Source: JBGTFE01 sp036403235
GTDB taxonomy: Bacteria > Acidobacteriota > Blastocatellia > Pyrinomonadales > Pyrinomonadaceae
DNA: 64,000 bases
NCBI GenBank assembly: GCA_036403235.1
Contig: DASWRI010000036.1
Span: 123,999-187,998 of the forward strand
Direction of reading: 5' to 3'
Part shown: positions 56,561 through 64,000 of the stretch, piece after piece
Numbering within the stretch: the stretch's first letter is position 1
How the letters are laid out: each line of letters begins with the position of its first letter
The notes under the pieces: model-generated
The model's input: only the letters and a program-made list of their open reading frames with translations
The model's database searches: none
What the model was told of the DNA's origin: nothing
Made by a program: the position numbers and the translations under genes

Positions 56561-57544
56561 ATGGCTGAATTAAAAGATTTTTTAGCAGAACTTGCAACAA
56601 CACCCGAACGACTTGGCGAATTTATCGATGACCCGGACGCCACAATGAATGCCGCGGAGCTTTCCGAGGACGACCAAGCCGCACTTAAATCAGGATTTGC
56701 CGGCATTATCTATGCGCGGCTGGCCGGAATGTCGAAGGAAGAAGCGTTTGCCCTTCCGGTGAAAACGCCGACATTGCTACAGCAGTTTCCGCAGGTAGTG
56801 TATCCGACATTGATGCAGCAGTTTCCGCAGGTAGTATTACCGCCGACATTCCAACTGCCGCCGCAATTACCGCCGACCTTCCAATTGCCGCCGCAGCTGC
56901 CGCCGACTTTTCAACTTCCACCGCAACTGCCGCCGACTTTTCACATTACACCGCCGACATTTCATATTACGCCGCCGACATTTCATATTACGCCGCCGAC
57001 GTTCCACGTCACGCCGCCGCAATTTGTGCCGCCGACATTCCAACTGCCCCCGATGGTGATTCAACAACAGCCGCTCGGACAAGCACACTCCGCGGCGATG
57101 ATGCAGTCGCCGCCGTTAGAATCGCACGCTCAGTCTAATCAGCTGTTTCCGACGATTACGATGCCGCCGCCGATGTTGTTGATGATGGTGCTGGCCGCAC
57201 AACAGGCGCAAGCGAAATCATTCCCGTTTATACCGCCGATTACGATTCCGCCAATCACGATGCCGACGATACTACCGCCGCAGATTACGCCGGTAATTAC
57301 GCCGATGATAATTGCTCAAACGCCGCAGATTACGTTTCCGACCGTTCATCCGGTGTTCCCGACGTTCCCAACGGTTCACCCGATATTCCCAACGGTTCAC
57401 CCGGTATTTCCGACAGTCCATCCGGTATTTCCGACGTTTCCGACGTTTCCTAATATTCACCCGGTATTCCCGACGATTGCGACGCAGCCGACGTTTCCGA
57501 CGCTGCCGCCGATGATGTTAATGGTGTTTAGCGGCGGACAATAA
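56561..57544 (+). CDS. Borosin precursor with giant repetitive proline-rich core
   Basis: 327 residues. Residues 3-55 form a compact charged helical leader (FLAELATTPERLGEFIDDPD, LSEDDQAALKSGFAGIIYAR). It resembles the recognition domain found at the N-terminus of precursors of split bacterial borosins. From ~68 to 327 only Glu187 and Lys219 are charged, so this is a core. It has two 12-residue QQFPQVV repeats (71-94), three PPTFQLPPQL repeats (95-124), four PPTFHIT-type repeats (125-151), a linker with Gln/Ser/Ala (160-220), a P-I-T stretch (222-260) and several FPTVHPV repeats (258-308). It ends MMLMVFSGGQ. The methyltransferase follows 162 bases later. N-methylation sites would be the non-proline residues; products and export are unknown. 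By sequence alone it could be mistaken for an elastin/structural protein. Confidence 0.82.
   Translation: MAELKDFLAELATTPERLGEFIDDPDATMNAAELSEDDQAALKSGFAGIIYARLAGMSKEEAFALPVKTPTLLQQFPQVVYPTLMQQFPQVVLPPTFQLPPQLPPTFQLPPQLPPTFQLPPQLPPTFHITPPTFHITPPTFHITPPTFHVTPPQFVPPTFQLPPMVIQQQPLGQAHSAAMMQSPPLESHAQSNQLFPTITMPPPMLLMMVLAAQQAQAKSFPFIPPITIPPITMPTILPPQITPVITPMIIAQTPQITFPTVHPVFPTFPTVHPIFPTVHPVFPTVHPVFPTFPTFPNIHPVFPTIATQPTFPTLPPMMLMVFSGGQ
56771..57013 (+). repeat. Core repeats I and II (12-, 10- and 7-codon units)
   Basis: In-frame tandem DNA repeats encode residues 71-151: two 36-base units, three 30-base units (ccgccgacattccaactg...) and four 21-base units (ccgccgacatttcatatt...). Units within each set are nearly identical, indicating recent slippage or unequal recombination. 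They differ mostly at third codon positions. Confidence 0.85.
57332..57484 (+). repeat. Core repeat III (FPTVHPV units)
   Basis: Tandem units based on ttcccgacggttcacccggta / ...gtatttccgacag encode FPTVHPV or shorter FPTF variants for residues 258-308. Lengths vary (6-10 codons), unlike the regular first set. Confidence 0.8.
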
Positions 57545-57600
57545 AATTTGCCGATTCTTGTAAAAAATAAGAATCCGAATTTTCTTATTATCAAAAAAAA

Positions 57601-57635
57601 CCGGTTGCAGTAACCGAAAAAATTACTGCAACCGG
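57601..57635. repeat. Perfect hairpin between precursor and methyltransferase
   Basis: ccggttgcagtaa (57601-57613) and ttactgcaaccgg (57623-57635) are exact complements with a 9-base loop. A run of eight A precedes it and no T-tract follows. In the plus direction it lacks terminator character and may protect the precursor message 3' end or set processing. In the minus direction it is a good terminator. Confidence 0.75.
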
Positions 57636-57706
57636 CTGACAAGTATCTTTCCAAACAGCCGGTTTTAGCGCCGGATAAATATAGTTACGTTCAAGGAGAC
57701 ACAATT

Positions 57707-58591
57707 ATGGCTAAAAAAAAATCAAATGAAACCGAACAAACCGAATTAAATTTAGGCGGCGAAGAAAGCTCAACCGAAGCCGCAGGCGCCGGTCTTGAGA
57801 CTGGCAAGGTCGGTTCGCTCGTTGTCGTCGGAACGGGCATCAAGGCGGTCGGGCAACTGACCCTGGAAGCGATGGCATGGATGAAACGCGCGGATACTCT
57901 ATTGTATGTGGTCGGCGACCCGATTGCCGAAGAAATCATCAAACGCTGTAATCCTGATGCTGTTTCGCTGGCCACTTATTATCAGGAAGGTATGTCGAGA
58001 ATTCATACTTACAACGCGATGATTGAACATATTTTAGGCTGCGTTCGCAACGGAGAGATGACGGTCGGCGCGTTTTACGGTCACCCGGGCGTTTTCGCAT
58101 ATCCTTCGCACGAATCAATCAGACGAGCCCGCGCCGAAGGATATTCAGCCAAAATGCTGCCCGGTATTTCGGCGGAAGATTGTCTTTTTGCGGATTTGGG
58201 CGTCGACCCGGCCGTCAGCGGATGCCAATCTTATGAGGCGACCGATTTTTTGTTTAATAATCCGGTCGTCGATTCATCGAGCCAGTTGATTTTATGGCAA
58301 ATCGGCACGCTCGGAGACTGGACGTTCCAAACGCGCCAGTATGATACGAGAGCAATGCCTTTGCTCGTGCAAAGATTGTCTCAATATTATCCGCTGGAGC
58401 ATCCCGTCGTCCTTTATGAAGCGGCGACTTTGCCGAACGTCGAGCATAATTCTTCGCAGATTCCGCTCGGTTATTTGAGTAACGTTCCGGTTACTTCGGC
58501 GATGACGTTATACATTCCGCCCGCCAGAACCAGACAGCCGGACCAGAACTTTATGCAGTCATTTACCGCTATGGGCGGAAAGATGGGCTGA
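57707..58591 (+). CDS. Borosin alpha-N-methyltransferase (OphMA-like, split type)
   Basis: 294 residues. A Lys/Glu-rich N-terminal ~35 residues precedes a tetrapyrrole-methylase-fold SAM domain. LVVVGTGIKAVGQLTLEAM (38-56) is the SAM loop. YYQEGMSRIHTY (91-102) aligns with the OphMA catalytic segment YYDSQKSRYDSY, placing Tyr91/92, Arg98 and Tyr102 at its catalytic positions. FYGHPGVFAYPSHESIRRAR (from 123) and YSAKMLPGISAEDCLFADL match too. OphMA methylates backbone amides of its own C-terminal core; here the core is a separate protein, so it acts in trans on the upstream precursor. It has an AAGGAG Shine-Dalgarno and a terminator at 58611. By motifs it is not a cobalamin or siroheme methylase. 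Confidence 0.92.
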   Translation: MAKKKSNETEQTELNLGGEESSTEAAGAGLETGKVGSLVVVGTGIKAVGQLTLEAMAWMKRADTLLYVVGDPIAEEIIKRCNPDAVSLATYYQEGMSRIHTYNAMIEHILGCVRNGEMTVGAFYGHPGVFAYPSHESIRRARAEGYSAKMLPGISAEDCLFADLGVDPAVSGCQSYEATDFLFNNPVVDSSSQLILWQIGTLGDWTFQTRQYDTRAMPLLVQRLSQYYPLEHPVVLYEAATLPNVEHNSSQIPLGYLSNVPVTSAMTLYIPPARTRQPDQNFMQSFTAMGGKMG

Positions 58592-58610
58592 TTTTCCTGA
58601 CTCTAAAGTC

Positions 58611-58659
58611 AAAAATGCTCGAACGATTAAATATATTTTTCAATCGTTCGAGCATTTTT
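58611..58659 (+). terminator. Terminator of the borosin operon
   Basis: aaaaatgctcgaacgatt (58611-58628) / aatcgttcgagcattttt (58642-58659) perfect 18-bp stem, followed by a T-tract. The opposing gene at 58689 also ends here. Confidence 0.9.
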
Positions 58660-58688
58660 TGTTTATGAGACAGTAATATATTAAAAAA

Positions 58689-59279
58689 TTATTGAAGGCT
58701 TTTTTCGTATTCGGTCATATGTGAAAGCTGAAAAGAATTCTCCGCATTTTGCCGGTAATAGCTTGCCGTTTCGATAAAACTTTTTATTTGTTCGGGCGCT
58801 TGGAAATATCTTTTCGGAATTATGTATGTGCCCGACATCAAAATATCAATTAAAACAAAGCTTTCAGTCTCTTTTATTTCCCCAATCGCCTTCCACGAAT
58901 ATCGCGAAGTGTTTACGTCCGTCAATTCAATCAATTCATTCTCGGCTAAAATAATTTTATGCTCGCAAAATAAGCCGTTCGGCAGTTCTTTCAATACGTC
59001 TTTTCCTTTTTTGCGAACGATTAGTCTGATAAAACCGGAAACAATTAAAAGCACGACAAAAGCGATAATTATTCTAAGACAAATGCCAAGTAACAAGCCG
59101 TCCGGACTCCATTTTCCGGTTGAGCCTGAAAATAACGCGTAAAGAATATCTGCAAAAATAAATAAAAGATATGTGATGGCGTAGATGGTGACCATCGGGT
59201 TATGACTTTTTTTTGTCTTTGCCGTTTCTTTGCCGAATATAAAAAAATCGTTCGGCTTTAATTCGTAATTGATTTCCAC
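58689..59279 (-). CDS. YcxB-like membrane protein
   Basis: 196 residues. Two membrane helices at ~30-50 (MVTIYAITYLLFIFADILYA) and ~63-88 (LLLGICLRIIIAFVVLLIVS). The C-terminal soluble domain has the pattern of YcxB-like (CEHKIILAENELIELTDVNT, YSWKAIGEIKETESFVLIDI, YIIPKRYF). The function is unknown. It lies downstream of rimO on the same strand, 7 bases from its stop. Confidence 0.7.
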   Translation of the reverse strand: MEINYELKPNDFFIFGKETAKTKKSHNPMVTIYAITYLLFIFADILYALFSGSTGKWSPDGLLLGICLRIIIAFVVLLIVSGFIRLIVRKKGKDVLKELPNGLFCEHKIILAENELIELTDVNTSRYSWKAIGEIKETESFVLIDILMSGTYIIPKRYFQAPEQIKSFIETASYYRQNAENSFQLSHMTEYEKSLQ

Positions 59280-59286
59280 TTCGTTT

Positions 59287-60636
59287 TTATAAAATCTCGC
59301 CGATTAAATCATATTCGTGCGCCTGGTTGATTCGGACGTTGTAAAATTCTCCGATTTTCGGCTCGAAATCTTCGGGCATATCATTAATTAAAATATAGCC
59401 GTCGATTTCCTGCGCCTGACCCTCGAGGCGGCCTTGAAAAAGCAAATCGGATTCCTGCGAGAGGCCTTCGAAAAGAACTTTGTAAACGTTTCCGATTTTT
59501 GCGGCGTTTTTGCGTTTGGAAATTTTCGCCTGTTCTTTCATCAGCCGCGCGCGGCGCTGCTTGGCAATTTTCGCGTCGACTTTATTCGGCAAATCAAATG
59601 CCGGCGTTCCCTCTTCGTCGGAATATGTAAAAACGCCGACGTTGTCGAATTCGCACGAACGAACGAAAGTCATCAATTCTTCAAAATCTTCTTCCGTCTC
59701 GCCGGGAAATCCGGTGATAAAAGTCGTTCGAATCGTAATGCCGGGAACTTTTTCCCTGACTCTTCTGATTAATTTTTCGAGGCTCGCGCGCGTTCCGCCG
59801 CGTTTCATTAATTTCAGGATATTGCGAGAAGCGTGCTGTAATGGCATATCTAGATATTTGACGGCTTTCGGAGTTTCCGCAATCGCTTCTAAAAATTGGT
59901 CGGAGATGTGCGTCGGATACGCATACATGACGCGAATCCACTCCAAATCTTTTATCTCGCCGAGCGCGCGAATGAGCTTTGCGAGCGCGTCGCGTTCGCC
60001 CAAATCTTCGCCGAAACGCGACGAATCCTGCGCGATTAGAACGATTTCTCTAACGCCCTGTTTTGCCAAATCTTCCGCTTCTTTTAAGATGCTTCCGAAA
60101 CGACGCGAGCGAAAAGAGCCGCGCATCGAAGGAATCGAGCAAAAAGCGCACGGACGGTCGCAGCCTTCGGCGATTTTTATAAAAGCCGTGTAAGAATCGG
60201 TCGCGCGATAACGCGGCGTGTCGAAATCGTACAAGTAAGTCGCCGATTTGTTGCCGATTGGAAGCAGCGGAAGCTCTTTGAAATTTTTCGTTTCATCAGC
60301 CGCTTCGAGAATTCTGCCGATTTCGTTCGTGCCGATAAACGCGTCGACTTCGGGCAGTTCCTTCATCAAATCGTCGCGGTAACGCTCGACCAGACAGCCC
60401 GCGACGACGACGCGTTTTGCTTTTCCGACGGATTTTGCGCCGGTCGCTTCGAGAATTGCCTCGATAGATTCCGCTTTCGCCGACTCGATAAAACCGCACG
60501 TGTTGACGACAATCGTGTCGGCTTCTTCCGATTTATTTGTTATTTCGTAGCCGGCCGCTTTTAGCTCGCCCATCATAACTTCCGAATCGACGAGATTTTT
60601 CGGGCAGCCGAGACTGACAAATCCAACTTTTTTCAT
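59287..60636 (-). CDS. rimO: Ribosomal protein S12 methylthiotransferase RimO
   Basis: 449 residues. A radical-SAM enzyme that adds a methylthio group to an Asp of ribosomal protein S12. The N-terminal UPF0004 domain (GFVSLGCPKNLVDSEVMMGE; VVNTCGFIESAKAES) carries three cysteines. The radical SAM motif is CDRPCAFCSIPSMRG (about 157-171). A C-terminal TRAM domain closes it. Its ATG overlaps the TAA of the upstream membrane gene by one base, indicating an operon. Confidence 0.96.
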   Translation of the reverse strand: MKKVGFVSLGCPKNLVDSEVMMGELKAAGYEITNKSEEADTIVVNTCGFIESAKAESIEAILEATGAKSVGKAKRVVVAGCLVERYRDDLMKELPEVDAFIGTNEIGRILEAADETKNFKELPLLPIGNKSATYLYDFDTPRYRATDSYTAFIKIAEGCDRPCAFCSIPSMRGSFRSRRFGSILKEAEDLAKQGVREIVLIAQDSSRFGEDLGERDALAKLIRALGEIKDLEWIRVMYAYPTHISDQFLEAIAETPKAVKYLDMPLQHASRNILKLMKRGGTRASLEKLIRRVREKVPGITIRTTFITGFPGETEEDFEELMTFVRSCEFDNVGVFTYSDEEGTPAFDLPNKVDAKIAKQRRARLMKEQAKISKRKNAAKIGNVYKVLFEGLSQESDLLFQGRLEGQAQEIDGYILINDMPEDFEPKIGEFYNVRINQAHEYDLIGEIL

Positions 60637-61079
60637 TACTTTAATTCCAAATCTTTTTTCTTAAATGTATCGATTAATAAAATTGTTAATAAGAATAGAA
60701 TCGTTACTACAGAAAGAATATTAAAGAAAATATCAATCCATTGCCTGTCTGAAAGAATCATAAAAACAGACTTAGTACATAATGTGACAGTATTTAATTT
60801 TTGTTCCTGACAGTAAGCAATCGAGCCTGATACTATCCTATACAGGTTAATTGTGAAAAATAAAAGGCTGACGAAATCCGCCCATCTTTTTCTCAAAATC
60901 AGCAAAAATGTCGCAATTAGATAAAAAAGCGCCGGAAAGGAAAATAATACTATAAATCCGGATATGGGAATATATCTTTGCTCTGCAACAATATCAATTA
61001 CCACAAATATCCACAAAATCAGCAATAACCCAAATATTGCGAATCTAATTTTTGGAATTATTTTTTCGCGAATTTTCAT
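60636..61079 (-). CDS. Four-helix membrane protein
   Basis: 147 residues with hydrophobic segments near 11-28 (IRFAIFGLLLILWIFVVIDI), 38-62 (GFIVLFSFPALFYLIATFLL), 68-85 and 115-138 (IFFNILSVVTILFLLTILLI). Two cysteines lie in a short loop. No family is recognised. Its stop overlaps the rimO start. Confidence 0.6.
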   Translation of the reverse strand: MKIREKIIPKIRFAIFGLLLILWIFVVIDIVAEQRYIPISGFIVLFSFPALFYLIATFLLILRKRWADFVSLLFFTINLYRIVSGSIAYCQEQKLNTVTLCTKSVFMILSDRQWIDIFFNILSVVTILFLLTILLIDTFKKKDLELK

Positions 61080-61088
61080 TTGGCTAAC

Positions 61089-63281
61089 TTATTTTTTCGC
61101 CTTTTCAATCGGATTGTTTTCCAAACTTTTCAGCCAATTTTCAATTTCCTCTGCCTCGTCGCGCGACAAACTTTTTTTGCCGAAACGGACGCGATTATAT
61201 TTTTCCGTAATGTTTATCGCTTCGGGCATTTCCAGCGCGAAAGCAAACTCAAGTGGTGTTTGATGCGACTCGCGGCGAAAACCTTTGCTTGCTAAAACTC
61301 TCTGCATTCGCTCATAAAACTCGACCATCGTCGTCTCTTGTCTGTGTTTGAGCCACGCAAGGATTTTCTGCCAAATCGAAAGCTTCGAAATTTTGCGATA
61401 TAGCCAAACGATTATAAAAATTCCGAGAATGAATGCGGCCACATAGCCAACGGCATAAGCAATGGCGACAGCGCTCGTCTGAAAACCCTTGTCGCCGCGA
61501 ACGTCCTTCCACCAATCGCCGACTTTATCCTGCATTTGATTGAGCCAGACGGAAGTTTTCGCCTGGTAATCCTGAAAAGTATTTCTCACCGAACGAAAAA
61601 GCGAGCGTTGCTCCTGACTGTCGTAAGCGACGAAATATTGTATCCAGAAAGTCTCCAACGCTTCCAGATATCGATTAAAAGAGCCAAGCACTCCCGTCGA
61701 AGTCGAGCCGTCCGTCTGCCCCGCATAAGGCGTCGGGTCAAACGGAACCCAGACGTTTTCGCCCGGAAAATAAACTTCAACCCAGGTGTGCGCGCTTTTT
61801 TGTTTGACGACGTAAACGTCCGCCGTTTCATTGTATTCGCCGAGCTGAAAACCGTTGACGATGCGCGTCGCGATTCCCTGCGTGCGAAGCATGACGGCCA
61901 TCGCCGACGCAAAATATTCGCAATGACCTTCGCGCACGTTAAATAGAAAATCCGCCAGCGGCTCTTCGCCGCCCGCCTTCAAATCGAGCGTGTAGCCAAA
62001 CTGCGTCTGGAGATATTTTTCGACCGCCGCGGCTTTATCGTAACGATTTGTTTTACCTGCGGTGATATCCGAAGCAAGCTGCGGAATTCTCTCGTCGTAT
62101 TTTTCGGGAAGCTGCAAAAATCTCTGCGCGTCCGGCGCGTAAATTTCCCTGTCGGCTTGCAGCTTGGAGACGTCCGGCAAAGATGTGTCCGAATAAACTT
62201 TATAACTCAGCCGGTCAAAATCGCTTCGTTCAAAATTTATCGCGCCGAGCGCGTCTTTTTTCAAACGCTGAAAATTTCCCTGAATCGCCAGCGGGCGCGA
62301 CAAAGTGAATAAAACGGGCGTATCAATCGGCTCGAGATAAACGGTCTGAACGGCGATGCTGTCGGCGTCTTTGGCGTATTCAATCCTGAAAACGCCGCTT
62401 TCATTTCGTAAATCACGGTCGGGCTCGGAGGCTCTCGACCACGTTCGATTATCGAATGTGTCGAGCGCGACGCCGCGCCAGCGAGTCGAATTCAGATTGT
62501 TTCCCTTCGAGTTTTCGACGCGCGCGCGCATCACGATTTCGTCGCTTTGTTTGAGCTGCCCGATTTCTCCCAGATTTACCGAACTGGAAAATCCCGTAAT
62601 ACTCGAAAATGAATTTTGATTTTTGCCGAACCCCGCTCCGCCGACGCGCGGAAAAGCAAAAAATAGAGGAGTCGCAACCACGATTATCAGAAAAAGCAAA
62701 ATAATCGCCATCGAGGGCAAACGCATTATAAGTCGATTGTTTGAATCGACTTTTCTGCCTTCGACTTCAAATTTCGCCTTATCGGATTTTGAAAGAACAA
62801 GCCTCGATGTTTTTCTGATTTCAAAAGTGATAATCGCACAGAGCACCGCGAGCAGATACAAAATCAAAGAAGCCAGAAACAACGGACTGATGCTGACACC
62901 GGCGGCGAGCAAAACTTCGAAAAACGACATCAGATAAAGAAACAGCCAGTCTCTATCGCCCTTTTTCTGAAAAAGCTTTATCGCCGCAAGCAGCAGAATC
63001 AGCTTTGCCAGAGCTCCCGCCAGAATGGCATCGCTCGCTCCGAAACCGGTTAATTTATATTTCCAGTCGATATAAAAAAGCGGAACGATAAAAAACATCA
63101 ATCCGGTGCCGAGCTTTTCGGAAATCTGCCAGCGCGAATTTTCCAAAAACCAGGAAGAAATCAGAACCGTAAAAAAAAGAGCGGAAACAAAAAAACCTGC
63201 GCCGCCCGAAATCCAGAGCGAAAGAGCGCCGCAAAAAACGACTGCGTAGGAAATGAATTTAAAGAATCTGTCGAAATTCAT
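61089..63281 (-). CDS. Membrane transglutaminase-like protein (TgpA family)
   Basis: 730 residues. An N-terminal block of seven or so membrane helices (DUF3488, ~1-220) precedes an extracytoplasmic region with a transglutaminase-like domain. The catalytic Cys is in REGHCEYFASAMAVMLR, His in SAHTWVEVYFP and Asp in WVPFDPTP. A late membrane helix (VAIAYAVGYVAAFILGIFIIVWLY, ~605-628) and a cytoplasmic DUF4129 tail follow. This is the P. aeruginosa TgpA architecture, thought to act on envelope proteins or peptidoglycan. Upstream of the membrane-rimO pair on the same strand. Confidence 0.9.
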   Translation of the reverse strand: MNFDRFFKFISYAVVFCGALSLWISGGAGFFVSALFFTVLISSWFLENSRWQISEKLGTGLMFFIVPLFYIDWKYKLTGFGASDAILAGALAKLILLLAAIKLFQKKGDRDWLFLYLMSFFEVLLAAGVSISPLFLASLILYLLAVLCAIITFEIRKTSRLVLSKSDKAKFEVEGRKVDSNNRLIMRLPSMAIILLFLIIVVATPLFFAFPRVGGAGFGKNQNSFSSITGFSSSVNLGEIGQLKQSDEIVMRARVENSKGNNLNSTRWRGVALDTFDNRTWSRASEPDRDLRNESGVFRIEYAKDADSIAVQTVYLEPIDTPVLFTLSRPLAIQGNFQRLKKDALGAINFERSDFDRLSYKVYSDTSLPDVSKLQADREIYAPDAQRFLQLPEKYDERIPQLASDITAGKTNRYDKAAAVEKYLQTQFGYTLDLKAGGEEPLADFLFNVREGHCEYFASAMAVMLRTQGIATRIVNGFQLGEYNETADVYVVKQKSAHTWVEVYFPGENVWVPFDPTPYAGQTDGSTSTGVLGSFNRYLEALETFWIQYFVAYDSQEQRSLFRSVRNTFQDYQAKTSVWLNQMQDKVGDWWKDVRGDKGFQTSAVAIAYAVGYVAAFILGIFIIVWLYRKISKLSIWQKILAWLKHRQETTMVEFYERMQRVLASKGFRRESHQTPLEFAFALEMPEAINITEKYNRVRFGKKSLSRDEAEEIENWLKSLENNPIEKAKK

Positions 63282-63346
63282 TGAACTTAAACCAGTTTTG
63301 ATTATAACTTCGCTCCGGTTTATTGTCTAAATTTTTAAATCCAAAA

Positions 63347-63386
63347 AGCAAAAAGCCTGCTCTCGTTTGAACAGGCTTTTTGCTTA
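63347..63386 (-). terminator. rRNA operon terminator
   Basis: aagcaaaaagcctg / caggctttttgctt stem; in the minus direction the 3' side runs into TTTTTGG. It lies just after 5S rRNA. Confidence 0.85.
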
Positions 63387-63394
63387 AATTATAA

Positions 63395-63510
<116 letters not shown>

Positions 63511-63601
63511 AAACTTTTCAAAATACTTGATAATTGAATATTTTTGATAGATTTCCCTTTGTCGTTGCAATCTCATAAAATTTGCTTGTCAATAAATTCT
63601 A

Positions 63602-64000
<399 letters not shown>

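Noticed and set aside
56706..57088. Ala/Arg-rich frames antisense to the precursor
   Set aside because: They are shadows of the PPTF repeats; repeat DNA opens several frames by composition.
56561..57544. Precursor read as an elastin-like or cell-wall structural protein
   Set aside because: It has no signal peptide, starts with a charged RiPP-like leader, and is paired with an OphMA-type enzyme; the RiPP reading fits better.
57601..57635. Plus-strand rho-independent terminator between precursor and methyltransferase
   Set aside because: No T-tract follows on the plus strand, so the two genes are still taken as one operon; recorded as a hairpin instead.

Overview
The window reads as a chromosomal segment of a free-living Gram-negative bacterium. 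It most resembles the Acidobacteriota, class Blastocatellia (Pyrinomonadaceae-like). That placement is inference. It rests on the array of secreted proteins ending in the same D-x-D-G-D-G-K / FRPS-x-G-x-W repeat tail, stand-alone Fis-type HTH proteins, DUF4394, delta-60 and BACON heads, and ordinary bacterial housekeeping genes. The left end starts in an interspersed repeat. The right end stops inside an rRNA operon (partial 23S, then 5S) transcribed toward lower coordinates.

Layout. 0.3-12.2 kb: a diaminopimelate-decarboxylase-family enzyme, a 21-bp minisatellite, a TPR-like protein, a HAD phosphatase, a GlcD-type FAD oxidase, a membrane Ser/Thr kinase, uvrB and a HEAT-repeat membrane protein. 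12.5-16.9 kb: purC, a Fis-like HTH, a MOSC protein, and groES-groEL under a CIRCE operator. 17.0-34.3 kb: an accessory region with five large exported proteins. Each has a different N-terminal head (PD40 propeller, DUF4394, delta-60, PPC+BACON, zinc metallopeptidase) on one common six-repeat tail. A miniature relative, a deletion scar of a sixth member and a groEL-tail remnant lie among them. 34.7-45.7 kb: a small metallothionein-like protein, small membrane proteins, a hybrid histidine kinase, an NtrC-type sigma-54 activator, a CHASE-domain kinase, and an apparent sigma-54 promoter in front of a large repeat/glycine-zipper envelope protein and a YggT-family operon. 45.8-56.2 kb: a YfbK-like VWA lipoprotein, a CYTH protein, an ABC-2 exporter, a methyltransferase, serA, corA, a DUF1835 protein and pgpA. 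56.2-58.7 kb: a split borosin RiPP locus. 58.7-64 kb: a YcxB-like protein, rimO, a TgpA-like transglutaminase, 5S and 23S rRNA.

The most interesting system is the borosin locus. A strong promoter and hairpin-rich leader precede a 327-residue precursor. It has a compact charged N-terminal recognition domain and a ~260-residue, almost uncharged, Pro/Thr/Phe/Val/Ile/His/Gln-rich core made of three families of tandem repeats. Next comes a trans-acting alpha-N-methyltransferase that retains the GTGIKA, YY...R...Y and YGHPGVF motifs of the fungal OphMA family, then a terminator. Known borosin cores are short, so a several-hundred-residue repetitive proline-rich core suggests a backbone-methylated polymer or multi-product precursor.

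A second theme is genome-wide repeat biology. Degenerate heptamer (7-bp) repeats are arranged as inverted arms between genes. In at least two places the same kind of repeat lies in frame inside an enzyme gene, and a different hairpin sits in frame in a third. There are also 20-bp and 21-bp minisatellites, and a recurring AAAGGCTTCG...CGAAGCCTTT terminator.
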